Shown one piece after another: positions 17,096 to 25,677 of a DNA stretch of 64,000 bases. Both the position numbers and the translations under genes were made by a program. The stretch lies in contig JBKQSP010000029.1 in assembly GCA_052143575.1 (NCBI GenBank), positions 165,441 through 229,440 of the forward strand. The letters are read 5' to 3'. The DNA is from JAKACA01 sp052143575 (GTDB lineage Bacteria > Actinomycetota > Acidimicrobiia > Acidimicrobiales > Bog-793). Position 1 is the first letter of the stretch. Every line of letters begins with the position of its first letter. Below the pieces are notes generated by a model, which was given only the letters and a program-made list of their open reading frames with translations, searched no databases and was not told where the DNA came from.

Positions 17096-18879
17096 GCACC
17101 ACGACCTTCACGACGCGGCCGGAGCTCGTCGGCGGGTTCGGGATGGCGGCGGCGTCGCACTGGATCGCCGCCCAGTGCGCCATGGCAATGCTCGAGCGAG
17201 GGGGCAACGCCTTCGACGCCGCTGCTGCGGCGGGCTTCGTGCTCCAGGTCGTCGAGCCGCACCAGAACGGGCTCGGGGGCGAGGCGCCCATGGTCCTCTA
17301 CTCCGCCGCCGAAGACGCCGTGCTCGTCGTCGACGGCCAGGGGCCTGCGCCGGAGGCGGCGACGGCGGAGCGATTCGCCGAGCTCGGCCACGGGCTCGTG
17401 CCGGGAACCGGTCTCCTCGCCGCTTGCGTGCCAGGGGGGTTCGGATCCTGGATGCTGCTGCTGGAGCGCTTCGGGACGATGTCGCTGCGAGAGATCCTCG
17501 AGCCGGCGATCGGATACGCCGAGGGCGGCTGGCCGGTGCTTGCCTCCCTCGCAGCCGTGCTGGGCGCCGTCAGCGCCGAGATGACGCCGAGCTGGCCGAC
17601 CTCGGCCGAGATCTGGCTTGCGGGGGGAGTGCCGCCGGCCGGCAGTCGCCTCAAGAACCCGCAGCTGGCTGCGACCTATCGCCGCCTCGTCACGAGCGCC
17701 GAAGCGGCCGGGGCGGCACGCGAGGCCCAGCTCGAAGCTGCCCGCCGGGCCTTCTACGAGGGCTTCGTCGCCGAGGCCGTCGACGCCTTCTGCACAGGCT
17801 CGGCCCTGCTCGGCGGTGAGGACCTCTCGCGCTGGCGGGCGTCGCTGGAAGAGCCGGTCCGCCTCGCCTTCGGCGACTTCGAGATCTGCAAGACGGGACC
17901 CTGGGGGCAGGGCCCCGTCTTCCTGCAGCAGCTCTCGCTCCTGGCCGGCTTCGATCTTGCCTCTCTCGGCGCCGGCAGCCCCGATCTCGTCCACGTCGTG
18001 ACGGAATGCTGCAAGCTGGCCTTCGCCGATCGAGAGGCCTACTACGGCGATCCCCGCATGGTGGAGGTCCCGCTCGGCGAGCTCCTCTCGCCGTCCTACG
18101 CGGCGACGCGGCGGGCCCTCGTCGGCGAGACGGCGAACAGCGACCTGCGCCCGGGCTCGCCGGGGGGACGCAGCCCTCGCCTGCCGGGGCGGATCCTGGC
18201 GAGGCAGGCCCCGGCAGGCGAGGAGGGCAGGAGCACCCCCGGAGGCGACCTCGACCCCCGACTCGGGCCTCCGCCGGGCTCCTGGCGTGAGACGCGGGGC
18301 GACACCTGCCACCTCGACGTGGCCGACCGGTTCGGGAACCTCATCTCGGCGACACCGAGTGGCGGTTGGTTGCAGAGCTCGCCGGCCGTACCCGGCCTCG
18401 GTTTCTGCTTGGGCACGCGGGCGCAGATGTTCTGGCTCGAGGCAGGGTTGCCGGCCAGCCTGGCTCCGGGCAAGCGCCCCCGCACGACGCTCAGCCCGGG
18501 GCTCGCTCTGCGCGACGGGCGGCCGTACCTGGCCTTCGGGACCCCAGGCGGTGACCAGCAGGATCAGTGGACGTTGCTCGCCTTCCTCAATCACTGCGTC
18601 TTCGGGATGGACCTGCAAGCGTCGATCGACGCCCCTTCGTGGCATTCGAACCACGTGCCCTCCTCCTTCTTCCCGCGGGAGGCTCACCCGAACCAGCTCG
18701 TGGTCGAGGACCGCCTCGGGGACGGCACCATTTCGAGCCTTCGTCGTCGTGGCCACGACGTCGTCGTGGCCGGGCCGTGGCTGCTCGGTCGTACGACGGC
18801 CGTCGCCCGTTCCTCCGACGGCTTCCTGCGCGCCGCTGCCGACCCGCGGGCCATGCAGGCCTATGCCGCCGGGCGATAG
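17092..18879 (+). CDS. ggt: Gamma-glutamyltransferase family protein
   Basis: 595 residues. N-terminal GGT features: MAMLERGGNAFDAAAAAGF and EPHQNGLGGEAP. The autocatalytic cleavage site is DT405C in RGDTCHLDVADRFGN; Thr405 would become the N-terminal nucleophile of the small subunit. Then RPRTTLSPGLALRDGRP and GTPGGDQQDQW. It hydrolyses or transfers gamma-glutamyl groups, for example of glutathione-like compounds. No signal peptide is visible, unlike periplasmic Ggt, so it may be cytoplasmic. GTG 17092 is chosen for the GTGA overlap; GTG 17083 is an alternative. Confidence 0.9.
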   Translation: MSTTTFTTRPELVGGFGMAAASHWIAAQCAMAMLERGGNAFDAAAAAGFVLQVVEPHQNGLGGEAPMVLYSAAEDAVLVVDGQGPAPEAATAERFAELGHGLVPGTGLLAACVPGGFGSWMLLLERFGTMSLREILEPAIGYAEGGWPVLASLAAVLGAVSAEMTPSWPTSAEIWLAGGVPPAGSRLKNPQLAATYRRLVTSAEAAGAAREAQLEAARRAFYEGFVAEAVDAFCTGSALLGGEDLSRWRASLEEPVRLAFGDFEICKTGPWGQGPVFLQQLSLLAGFDLASLGAGSPDLVHVVTECCKLAFADREAYYGDPRMVEVPLGELLSPSYAATRRALVGETANSDLRPGSPGGRSPRLPGRILARQAPAGEEGRSTPGGDLDPRLGPPPGSWRETRGDTCHLDVADRFGNLISATPSGGWLQSSPAVPGLGFCLGTRAQMFWLEAGLPASLAPGKRPRTTLSPGLALRDGRPYLAFGTPGGDQQDQWTLLAFLNHCVFGMDLQASIDAPSWHSNHVPSSFFPREAHPNQLVVEDRLGDGTISSLRRRGHDVVVAGPWLLGRTTAVARSSDGFLRAAADPRAMQAYAAGR

Positions 18880-18931
18880 GCGGATTGCTGAAGGTGCGGT
18901 GCCGCCAGGGTCAATCGGCAAGGATGGGGCC

Positions 18932-21085
18932 GTGACAGAGATCAGCTTTCCCCGCCAGTACGCCCGCACCCGGCGGTTCAGTCTCGGCACCCCGCGGGCC
19001 TTCGTGATCGCACCCGACGGTCACCGAGTGCTCTTCCTGCGCTCGAAGAGCGGCTCGGACGCCATGACGTGCCTCTACGAGCTGGACGTGACGACGGGCT
19101 CGGAGCGGCTCGTCGTCGATCCGGAGCCGCTCCTCGCCGGCGGCCTCGAGCACCTGGCGCCCGAGGAGCAGGCGCGCCGCGAGCGGGCGAGGGAGTCGTG
19201 GGCGGGCATCGTGCGCTTCACAGCCGACACGGCTGCGACTACGGTTGCCTTCGACCTCTCGGGGCGCCTCTACGTCGCCGACGTCGAGTTGGCCGAGGTG
19301 AGAGAGCTGAGCGGGCGTTCGCCGGCCGTGGATCCGCGACTGTCGCCCTCCGGCGAGCACGTCGCCTACGTCTCGCACGGTGCGCTGCGCGTCATCGCCT
19401 CGAGGCCCGGGGGCAGCGCGGGCGTTCCCGATGACCGGGTGCTCGCCGACCCGGAGGGCGAGGACGGGGCCAACGGGGGGCCCGGGCACGTCACCTACGG
19501 CTTGGCGGAGTTCGTCGCCGCCGAGGAGATGGACCGCCTCGAGGGGTACTGGTGGTCGCCGGACGGCGAGCAGATCCTCGTCGCCCGCGTCGACACGAGC
19601 GGCGTCGCCCGGCGCTACATCGCCGACCCCGCCGACCCGACGAGACCGGCCACGGAGATGGCGTATCCCGCCGCCGGCACGGCCAACGCCGACGTCACGC
19701 TGCACCTCGTGGCCCTCGCCGATGGGGGCAGGACCCGCGAGGTCTCCTGGGACCGCGAGGGCTTCGAGTACGTGACGACGGTGTCGTGGTCGTCCCACGG
19801 CCTGCTCGTCGTCGTGCAGAGCCGCGACCAGCGTCGCCTGCAGGTGCTGGCGGTCGATGCGGCGACGGGGGAGACGTCGCTCGTGCGGGAGGACCGCGAC
19901 GACGCCTGGGTGGACATCGTCGAGGGCGTGCCGGCCCACCTCTCCGACGGCACGTTGGTCTGGACGGTCGACGCCGGTGAGGCCAAGCGCCTTGTCATCG
20001 GCGACGCAATCGTGACGCCGGATGACCTGCAGGTGCGCCGTGTGCTCGGTGTGGACGGTGACGTCGTGCTGCTGGCCGCCTCCACCGAGCCGACCGAGGT
20101 CGGCGTGTGGGTGTGGTCGCCGGCGGGCGGCCTCGCCCCCCTGCCGGGGGACGAGCCGGCCGGCGTCTCGACGGCGTGGTGCGGCGGCGGCACCAGCGTG
20201 CTGGCCAAGCGCAGCCTCGACGGCGACGGCGTGAGCGTCACGGTGCACCGCGACGGCCGTTCGATCGCCCGGGTCGCCTCCGTGGCGGAGACCCCCGTCA
20301 TCGCGCCGCGACCGCGCATGCGACGCGCAGGGGACCGCCAGATCCGCACGGCGGTGCTGTTCCCCCACGACCACGAGCCGGGATCGAAACGCCTCCCGGT
20401 ACTTCTCGATCCCTACGGAGGCCCGCACGTCCAGATGGTGCTGGCCTCCTCGTCGGTGTTCCTCACCTCGCAGTGGTTTGCCGACCAGGGGTACTGCGTC
20501 GTGGTGGCCGATGGTCGCGGGACGCCCGGACGTGGGCCGGCCTGGGACCGCGCCGTCTTCGGCGAGATCGCCTCGCCCGTGCTCGAAGACCAGGTCACAG
20601 CGCTGCACGCCGTCGCCGAGGAGTTCGCCGACCTTGACCTGTCGAGGGTGGCCATCCGCGGCTGGTCCTTCGGGGGTTATCTGGCTGCCCTCGCCGTGTT
20701 GCGCCGGCCGGACGTGTTCCACGCCGCCGTCTCGGGCGCTCCCGTCACCGAGTGGCGCCTTTACGACACCCACTACACCGAGCGGTACCTCGGGAACCCG
20801 GCCACGACGCCGGAGAACTACGACCGCACCTCGTTGCTGAGCGATGCTGCCCGGCTGCGGCGGCCGCTTCTCCTCATCCATGGGCTCGCCGACGACAACG
20901 TCGCCGTCGCCAACACCCTGCAGCTGTCGTCCGCCCTCTTGGCGACCGGTCGCCAGCATTCTGTGCTCCCCCTCTCCGGGGTCACCCACATGACGCCACA
21001 GGAGGTCGTGGCCGAGAACCTCCTCCTGCTGCAAGTCGACTTCCTGCGGACGGCCCTTGCCGCCCCCGCACAGCTGGTCCCGTGA
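18932..21085 (+). CDS. S9 prolyl oligopeptidase / dipeptidyl-peptidase IV family serine peptidase
   Basis: 717 residues. A beta-propeller of DPP-IV N-terminal type fills residues 1-470 (YWWSPDGEQILVARVDTSGV, the Glu motif in FVAAEEMDRLEGYWW). The C-terminal alpha/beta-hydrolase has the nucleophile S579 in GWSFGGY, D655 in HGLADDNV and H686 in GVTHMTP. It probably removes N-terminal X-Pro dipeptides. There is no signal peptide. GTG 18932 follows GGT by 52 bp; its stop overlaps the next ATG. Confidence 0.93.
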   Translation: MTEISFPRQYARTRRFSLGTPRAFVIAPDGHRVLFLRSKSGSDAMTCLYELDVTTGSERLVVDPEPLLAGGLEHLAPEEQARRERARESWAGIVRFTADTAATTVAFDLSGRLYVADVELAEVRELSGRSPAVDPRLSPSGEHVAYVSHGALRVIASRPGGSAGVPDDRVLADPEGEDGANGGPGHVTYGLAEFVAAEEMDRLEGYWWSPDGEQILVARVDTSGVARRYIADPADPTRPATEMAYPAAGTANADVTLHLVALADGGRTREVSWDREGFEYVTTVSWSSHGLLVVVQSRDQRRLQVLAVDAATGETSLVREDRDDAWVDIVEGVPAHLSDGTLVWTVDAGEAKRLVIGDAIVTPDDLQVRRVLGVDGDVVLLAASTEPTEVGVWVWSPAGGLAPLPGDEPAGVSTAWCGGGTSVLAKRSLDGDGVSVTVHRDGRSIARVASVAETPVIAPRPRMRRAGDRQIRTAVLFPHDHEPGSKRLPVLLDPYGGPHVQMVLASSSVFLTSQWFADQGYCVVVADGRGTPGRGPAWDRAVFGEIASPVLEDQVTALHAVAEEFADLDLSRVAIRGWSFGGYLAALAVLRRPDVFHAAVSGAPVTEWRLYDTHYTERYLGNPATTPENYDRTSLLSDAARLRRPLLLIHGLADDNVAVANTLQLSSALLATGRQHSVLPLSGVTHMTPQEVVAENLLLLQVDFLRTALAAPAQLVP

Positions 21086-21816
21086 TGCCCGTGACGGAGA
21101 GGTCTCGAGAGAACCGTTTCGCAAAGTCGCTCTTCTCGGGACTACCGGGCCGTTACGACCGCCTCGCCGAGCTCTTGTCGATGGGCCAGAACCGGCGCTG
21201 GCGCCGCGAGATGGTCGACCACGTGATCGCCGGCTCGCCCGGCCGCATCCTCGACGTCGCCTCTGGCACGGCGGGCGTGGCGTTGCAGCTCGCACGCCGC
21301 TCAGGCGCCGGCGTCGTCGGCCTCGACCTCACGAGGGCCATGCTGTGGCAGGGGGCCGAGAACGTGGCTGCGGCCGGCGAAGGCAAGCGCATCCAGCTCG
21401 TTCTCGGCAGGGGAGAGCAGCTGCCCTTCCCGGACGCCACGTTCGACGCCCTCAGCTTCACCTACCTGTTGCGCTACGTGGAGGACCCGGCGGCCACGCT
21501 GGCGGAGCTCGCCCGCGTCGTCAAGCCGGGGGGAGCCATCGCCAGCCTGGAGTTCCTCGTACCGCCGAACCCCGTGTGGCACGCCCTGTGGATCTGCTAC
21601 ACACGGCTCGTGCTGCCGGTGGCGGGCTACCTCACAGGCGGCGAGGAGTGGTGGAAGGTCGGCCGCTTCCTCGGTCCCAGCATCTCGAACCACTACAAGG
21701 CGTACCCGGTCGCCTGGACCGTGCAGGCATGGCGGGACGCCGGCATCGATGACGTCGCCGTGCGACGCATGAGCCTGGGCGGCGGCCTTGTCATGTGGGG
21801 ACGGCGGGCGCCGTGA
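21085..21816 (+). CDS. UbiE/MenG-type SAM methyltransferase
   Basis: 243 residues. The N-terminal FSGLPGRYDRLAELLSMGQNRRWRR is typical of UbiE/COQ5; SAM motif I is GRILDVASGTAG; then GRGEQLPFPDATFDALSFTYLLRYVED and a C-terminal MSLGGGLVMWGRR. The family methylates demethylmenaquinone in the last step of menaquinone synthesis. A following UbiA-like membrane protein supports a quinone or isoprenoid role, but other men genes are absent here. ATG 21085 overlaps the preceding stop. Confidence 0.85.
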   Translation: MPVTERSRENRFAKSLFSGLPGRYDRLAELLSMGQNRRWRREMVDHVIAGSPGRILDVASGTAGVALQLARRSGAGVVGLDLTRAMLWQGAENVAAAGEGKRIQLVLGRGEQLPFPDATFDALSFTYLLRYVEDPAATLAELARVVKPGGAIASLEFLVPPNPVWHALWICYTRLVLPVAGYLTGGEEWWKVGRFLGPSISNHYKAYPVAWTVQAWRDAGIDDVAVRRMSLGGGLVMWGRRAP

Positions 21817-22601
21817 CAGCGGGGCGACGGCTGCGCCCGGGGGGCCGGCGCGCGGCCACGAGCACGGCCGGACCGGAACTCCGCCCCGCCTACTACGCCG
21901 CCGGGCGAACGGGGGGCTGGCGCGACTGGTGGACGCTGCTGCACCCGCCCTATACGGCCTGGCACCTGTCCTACGTCGTCATCGGCGCCTCGCTGGCGCC
22001 TCACGTCCAGCTCAGCCGCCTCGTCGCCACGCTCCTCGCCTTCTTCCTCGCCGTCGGGATCGCCGCCCACGCCCTCGACGAGCTGCACGGGCGACCGCTC
22101 AAGACCGAGATCCACTCGGGCGTCCTCGTCGCCGTCTCCGCTGTTGCTCTCGCCGGCGCCATCGCCCTCGGCGTCATCGGGGTGTCGCGGGTCGGCTGGC
22201 CCCTGCTGCCGTTCATCGTGATCGGGCCCCTCCTCGTCATGGCCTACAACGCCGAGTGGTTCGGGGGCCTCGTGCACACCGACAGTGGCTTCGCCCTCGC
22301 CTGGGGGGTCTTCCCCGTGCTGACGGCGTACCTGGCGCAGGCGGACCGCCTCTCCTGGGCCGCACTGCTGGGTGGTGCCGGCGCCTTCGGCTTGTCGACC
22401 GTGCAGCGGGCCCTCAGCACACCGGCCCGCTTCGTCCGGCGGCGCGTCGTCGACGTGGAGGGTCGAGTCGTGCTGTCGGACGGCAGCACGCAGGCGGTGG
22501 ACCGCGCCATGCTCATCCAACCGCTCGAGCGGGCCTTGCGCCTCATGTCGTGGTCCGTCGTGCTGCTGGCCGCCGCTCTGGCCGTCGCCCGACTCGGCTG
22601 A
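21813..22601 (+). CDS. Polytopic membrane protein, distantly UbiA-like
   Basis: 262 residues starting at GTG in a GTGA overlap with the methyltransferase. Hydrophobic segments are at about 50-63, 68-86, 102-126, 128-145, 160-176, 183-198 and 245-260. AAHALDELHGRPLKTEI resembles the first Asp-rich motif of UbiA prenyltransferases, but the second DxxxD motif is not recognisable, so catalysis is doubtful. Position between a UbiE-type methyltransferase and a PLP enzyme suggests a membrane-lipid or quinone role. Family assignment is tentative. Confidence 0.6.
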   Translation: MTAGRRLRPGGRRAATSTAGPELRPAYYAAGRTGGWRDWWTLLHPPYTAWHLSYVVIGASLAPHVQLSRLVATLLAFFLAVGIAAHALDELHGRPLKTEIHSGVLVAVSAVALAGAIALGVIGVSRVGWPLLPFIVIGPLLVMAYNAEWFGGLVHTDSGFALAWGVFPVLTAYLAQADRLSWAALLGGAGAFGLSTVQRALSTPARFVRRRVVDVEGRVVLSDGSTQAVDRAMLIQPLERALRLMSWSVVLLAAALAVARLG

Positions 22602-22606
22602 GCGAC

Positions 22607-23983
22607 ATGGACCTGCAGGCCTGCATCGGCGCCGCCCTCGAGCACCACCGCCGCTGGGAAGCGAGCTTCGGGCCGTTCGAGCCCTCGCCGGTGCTCGACG
22701 TCGACGAAGACGTCCTCGAAAGTGCCTTTGCCGAGCTCTGCTCGCGGCTGGAGGACAACTACCCCTTCTTCCACCCCCGCTACGCCGGGCAGATGCTGAA
22801 ACCGCCGCACCCGGGCGCCATCGCCGGTTATCTGGCGGCGATGCTGGTCAATCCGAATAACCACGCTCTCGACGGAGGACCGGCGACGGCCGCGATGGAG
22901 GTGGAGGCCGTTGCCCAGCTCGCCGAGATGATCGGGTTCCCGGCGCCACTCGGTCACCTCACCTCGAGCGGCACGATCGCCAATCTGGAAGCCCTCTTCG
23001 TGGCCCGCTGCAGCCATCCGGAGCGAGGTGTCGCCTTCTCCGACCAGGCGCACTACACCCACGGGCGCATGTGCCACCTCCTCGGCGTCAGGGCCCATGC
23101 GGTCGGCAGCGACGAAGGGGGGCGCATCGACCTTGACCAGGTCGAAGACCTGGCACGGCGGCAGGCAATCGGGACGGTCGTCCTCACCGTGGGCACGACG
23201 GGCCTCGGAGCCGTCGACCGCGTGGAGGAGGCCCTGGCCCTGAAGGAGCGCTACGGGCTGCGGGTGCACGTGGACGGGGCGTACGGGGGCTTCTTCAGCG
23301 TGTTGGGGCGCGACGGCGAGGCCTCCCAGGCACTCGGGCTCGACCCGGCCCCGTGGGAGGCGATCGGGTCGTGCGACTCGTTCGTCGTCGATCCACACAA
23401 GCACGGCTTGCAGCCCTACGGCTGCGGGGCCGTCCTGTTCGCCGATCCTCACGTGGCGCAGCACTACTCGCACGAGTCGCCGTACACCTACTTCACCGGG
23501 GGAGGCGCACAGCACCTCGGCGAGATCAGCCTCGAGTGCTCGCGGGCGGGCGCCGCAGCAGCTGCCTTCTGGCTGACGCTGCGACTCTTCCCCCTCTCGG
23601 CCGGCGGGCTCGGCAGGGTGCTGGCGGCGACGCGCCGCGCCGCCGGGGCGCTCTCCGGTCTCCTCGAGACGTCGGACGTGCTGTGCCTGTACCAGAAACC
23701 CGAGCTGGACATCGTTACGTACTTCTCGGGCGGGACCGCCAGCCTGAGGGAGGTGGACGCCTCCTCGGCACGCATCTTGTCCGAAGCGATGGCGGCGGCC
23801 GACCCGGTGTTCCTCAGCACCGTGCGGGTGCAGGCCGCGGACATGCTCCGCCGCCACCCCCATCTCGAAGCGACTGACGGCGCCGAGGTGCGGGTGCTGC
23901 GCTCGGTCCTCATGAAGCCCGAGTCGGAGGCCTACACGCCCCACCTCTTCGACACGCTCGAGATGCTGGCGCGCCGTCCCTAG
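22607..23983 (+). CDS. Group II PLP-dependent amino-acid decarboxylase-like protein
   Basis: 458 residues. PLP type-I fold of the Glu/Tyr/aromatic decarboxylase group: HLTSSGTIANLEAL (phosphate binding), HVDGAYGGFF (Asp that contacts the pyridine N), and VVDPHKHGLQPYGCG with Schiff-base K265. It probably decarboxylates an amino acid, but members of this branch also act as lyases or aldehyde synthases. ATG 22607 lies 5 nt after the preceding stop. Its TAG stop is the beginning of a TAGACT box for the next gene. Confidence 0.88.
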   Translation: MDLQACIGAALEHHRRWEASFGPFEPSPVLDVDEDVLESAFAELCSRLEDNYPFFHPRYAGQMLKPPHPGAIAGYLAAMLVNPNNHALDGGPATAAMEVEAVAQLAEMIGFPAPLGHLTSSGTIANLEALFVARCSHPERGVAFSDQAHYTHGRMCHLLGVRAHAVGSDEGGRIDLDQVEDLARRQAIGTVVLTVGTTGLGAVDRVEEALALKERYGLRVHVDGAYGGFFSVLGRDGEASQALGLDPAPWEAIGSCDSFVVDPHKHGLQPYGCGAVLFADPHVAQHYSHESPYTYFTGGGAQHLGEISLECSRAGAAAAAFWLTLRLFPLSAGGLGRVLAATRRAAGALSGLLETSDVLCLYQKPELDIVTYFSGGTASLREVDASSARILSEAMAAADPVFLSTVRVQAADMLRRHPHLEATDGAEVRVLRSVLMKPESEAYTPHLFDTLEMLARRP

Positions 23984-23986
23984 ACT
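23981..23986 (+). promoter_or_regulatory. TANNNT box, leaderless promoter candidate
   Basis: TAGACT begins with the TAG stop of the decarboxylase gene and ends 6 nt before ATG 23993, the spacing of a leaderless transcript. Confidence 0.4.
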
Positions 23987-23992
23987 CTTTCC

Positions 23993-24280
23993 ATGCGAGT
24001 CGTCGCCACGCCCGAGGCGCGGGCGTTCATCGCCGCCGCCGGCGGGGTCGCCTACGTGCGGCCGCTGCAGCGGAAGTGTTGTGGCGGCGCGCTGACGGTG
24101 TTGGCGGCAACGACGACTGCCCCGGCGGATGCTGCGAGCTACGAGCCGGTCGGTGACCCGGAGATCGGCGTCCGCTACCGGGCGTCCGGCTCGGAGCCAG
24201 CCGAGATGCTCCTCGAGCTGCGCGGTCGGCGGCGGCCGCGCTTGCTCGCCTGCTGGGACGGCTGCGCTTTTAAAATCTGA
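23993..24280 (+). CDS. Small CC-motif protein (HesB-like / CC-or-Se motif family)
   Basis: 95 residues. After MRVVATPEARAFIAAAGG comes RKCCGGALTVL, a vicinal Cys pair that in relatives may be Cys-Sec, and a C-terminal ACWDGCAF pair. The layout resembles HesB/IscA-like small proteins and the 'CC/Se motif' family; a redox or metal-cluster function is plausible but unproven. It is the last gene of the operon that begins with the SDR gene and contains a SufR-like regulator. A hairpin-rich non-coding region follows. Confidence 0.65.
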   Translation: MRVVATPEARAFIAAAGGVAYVRPLQRKCCGGALTVLAATTTAPADAASYEPVGDPEIGVRYRASGSEPAEMLLELRGRRRPRLLACWDGCAFKI

Positions 24281-24297
24281 AGAATCCCTTGACGCGG

Positions 24298-24443
24298 CAT
24301 GGTGAGAGGTAGACCATGGGTGGTGCGGGAAAGAGGTTCCCGTGATGTGACGGTAGAACGGAAGGAGTCGGCGTGAAAACGTTGGACTGTTCCGAGGAGT
24401 CCGGTCCACCGGACTGAGGGTGCCCGGGCTGAAGAGCCCGGGC
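24298..24443 (+). ncRNA. Candidate structured non-coding RNA
   Basis: At least five helices are packed into 146 nt with no plausible ORF. P1 is CATGGT/ACCATG (24298-24318). P2 is CGGGAA/TTCCCG with a 5-nt loop (24326-24342). P3 is an irregular stem CGGAA..AGTC..CGT closed by a GAAA tetraloop and returning ACG..GACT..TTCCG (24359-24394). P4 is AGTCCGG-TCCA-CCGGACT (24398-24415). P5 is GCCCGGGCT-GAAG-AGCCCGGGC (24422-24443). I do not recognise RNase P, SRP, 6S, tmRNA or a known riboswitch. A TTGACG at 24289 could be a -35. The strand is inferred from the GNRA loop. Confidence 0.45.
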
Positions 24444-24740
24444 TGCCGTGCTTCTGGCGCCTGATCGCCAAGATGGTCGGAGCGTTGTTCGGTTCGCCCT
24501 GAACCCGCCCAACCCCAGCGGAGTATGCCCGCGACACATTGGGCAGTCGGCACGCGAGGAGCAATCGGCCGCCGAGGCACTGTGAGTTGTGACAGTGTCG
24601 GAGCGTCCCAATCACGGATGGCGGAGTCCATACCGGATCATCGCAATGGGCACCGGACCGGCCGCATGGCCGGTCCGTCCCGCGTGCGGGCACGGCTGAG
24701 CCCCTGAGCCGCCCCGCCGACCGCTCGTTACACTGCGCCG
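24444..24740. other. Non-coding stretch with further inverted repeats
   Basis: No credible coding frame. Two more repeats stand out: CACTGT-N8-ACAGTG (24578-24597) and a 10-bp hairpin CGGACCGGCC-GCAT-GGCCGGTCCG (24654-24677) that could end a transcript, though no T-run follows. A smaller CCCG-CGTG-CGGG hairpin (24679-24690) follows it. Confidence 0.4.
24729..24734 (+). promoter_or_regulatory. TANNNT box, leaderless promoter candidate
   Basis: TACACT ends 6 nt before ATG 24741 and no Shine-Dalgarno sequence is present, as expected for a leaderless mRNA. Confidence 0.5.
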
Positions 24741-25415
24741 ATGGCGACAGCGAGCAAGGAACCGATGGCGTTCACGGGCTGGCCGGCGGAGGCGATCGAC
24801 TTCTACGAGGGTCTCGAGGCTGACAATTCGAAGACCTACTGGCAGGCCAACAAGGCCGTCTACGAGGAGGCCGTGCTCGCCCCCATGACCGCCCTCCTCG
24901 CCGCGCTGGCCCCGGAGTTCGGCGAGGGGAAGATCTTCCGGCCCTATCGTGACGTGCGCTTCAGCCGGGACAAGTCTCCCTACAAGACGGCGATGGGGGC
25001 ATCACTCGCCGGCGGCGGCTACGTGCAGTTCTCCGCCCAGGGCCTCGGCGCCGGCAGCGGCATGTACATGATGGCGCCCGACCAGCTCGAGCGGTACCGG
25101 GCCGCCGTCGCGGAGGACGCATCCGGCACCGCCCTGGAGCGCCTCATCGCCGCCCTCGAGAGAAAGGGCATCGAGGTGAGCGGTCACGACACCTTGAAGA
25201 CGGCCCCGAAGGGCTATCCGAAGGACCACCCCCGCATCGAGCTCCTCCGCAACAAGGGCCTCGTCTCCTGGCAGCAGTGGCCGCCGGGGCCTTGGCTCGG
25301 CACGGCCAAGGTGAAGAAGGGTGTCACCGACTTCCTGCGTGCCTGCGGGCCGATGACGACGTGGCTGGCGGACCACGTGGGGCCGAGCACGCTGCCGCCC
25401 GACGGGCGCGGTTGA
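24741..25415 (+). CDS. DUF2461 domain protein
   Basis: 224 residues. Signature blocks of DUF2461 (TIGR02453): AIDFYEGLEADNSKTYWQAN at the N-terminus, then FRPYRDVRFSRDKSPYKTAM, and a C-terminal LKTAPKGYPKDHPRIELLR. The function of the family is unknown; it is widely conserved and single-copy. The ATG is preceded only by a TACACT box, so the message is probably leaderless. It is transcribed convergently to the DUF2277 gene. Confidence 0.88.
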   Translation: MATASKEPMAFTGWPAEAIDFYEGLEADNSKTYWQANKAVYEEAVLAPMTALLAALAPEFGEGKIFRPYRDVRFSRDKSPYKTAMGASLAGGGYVQFSAQGLGAGSGMYMMAPDQLERYRAAVAEDASGTALERLIAALERKGIEVSGHDTLKTAPKGYPKDHPRIELLRNKGLVSWQQWPPGPWLGTAKVKKGVTDFLRACGPMTTWLADHVGPSTLPPDGRG

Positions 25416-25431
25416 GGCGCGCCGGGGCCCT

Positions 25432-25671
25432 TCAGTCGCCGGCGGCCGCCTCGTAGCCTTGCGGCCGGCCCTGCACGACCCAGGACGCCAGCAAGCGGGA
25501 GGTCGTGGCGGCGATCTCCCCGATGGCGCGGTCGAATGCCTCCTGGTTGGCCCGCGAGGGTGTTCTCGCCTTCGTGCCCGAGACCTTGCGCACGAACTGC
25601 CGGGCGGCGGCCTCCACCTCGTGCGGCGCCAGGTCGGGTATGTCTCGGAGGCTGACGATGCTTCGGCACAT
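25432..25671 (-). CDS. DUF2277 family protein
   Basis: 79 residues. It opens with MCRSIVSLR and continues VEAAARQFVRKVSGTKAR and NQEAFDRAIGEIA, diagnostic of DUF2277, a small helical protein of unknown function in actinobacteria and relatives. ATG 25671 sits 6 nt after a TACGAT box on the minus strand, so it is probably leaderless. Confidence 0.85.
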   Translation of the reverse strand: MCRSIVSLRDIPDLAPHEVEAAARQFVRKVSGTKARTPSRANQEAFDRAIGEIAATTSRLLASWVVQGRPQGYEAAAGD

Positions 25672-25677
25672 GCCGCG

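Noticed and set aside
24298..24443. Possible tRNA, RNase P, SRP or 6C RNA identity
   Set aside because: No TTCGA T-loop, no P4 core, no SRP GGAAG/AGCAG core arrangement and no C6 loops were found.
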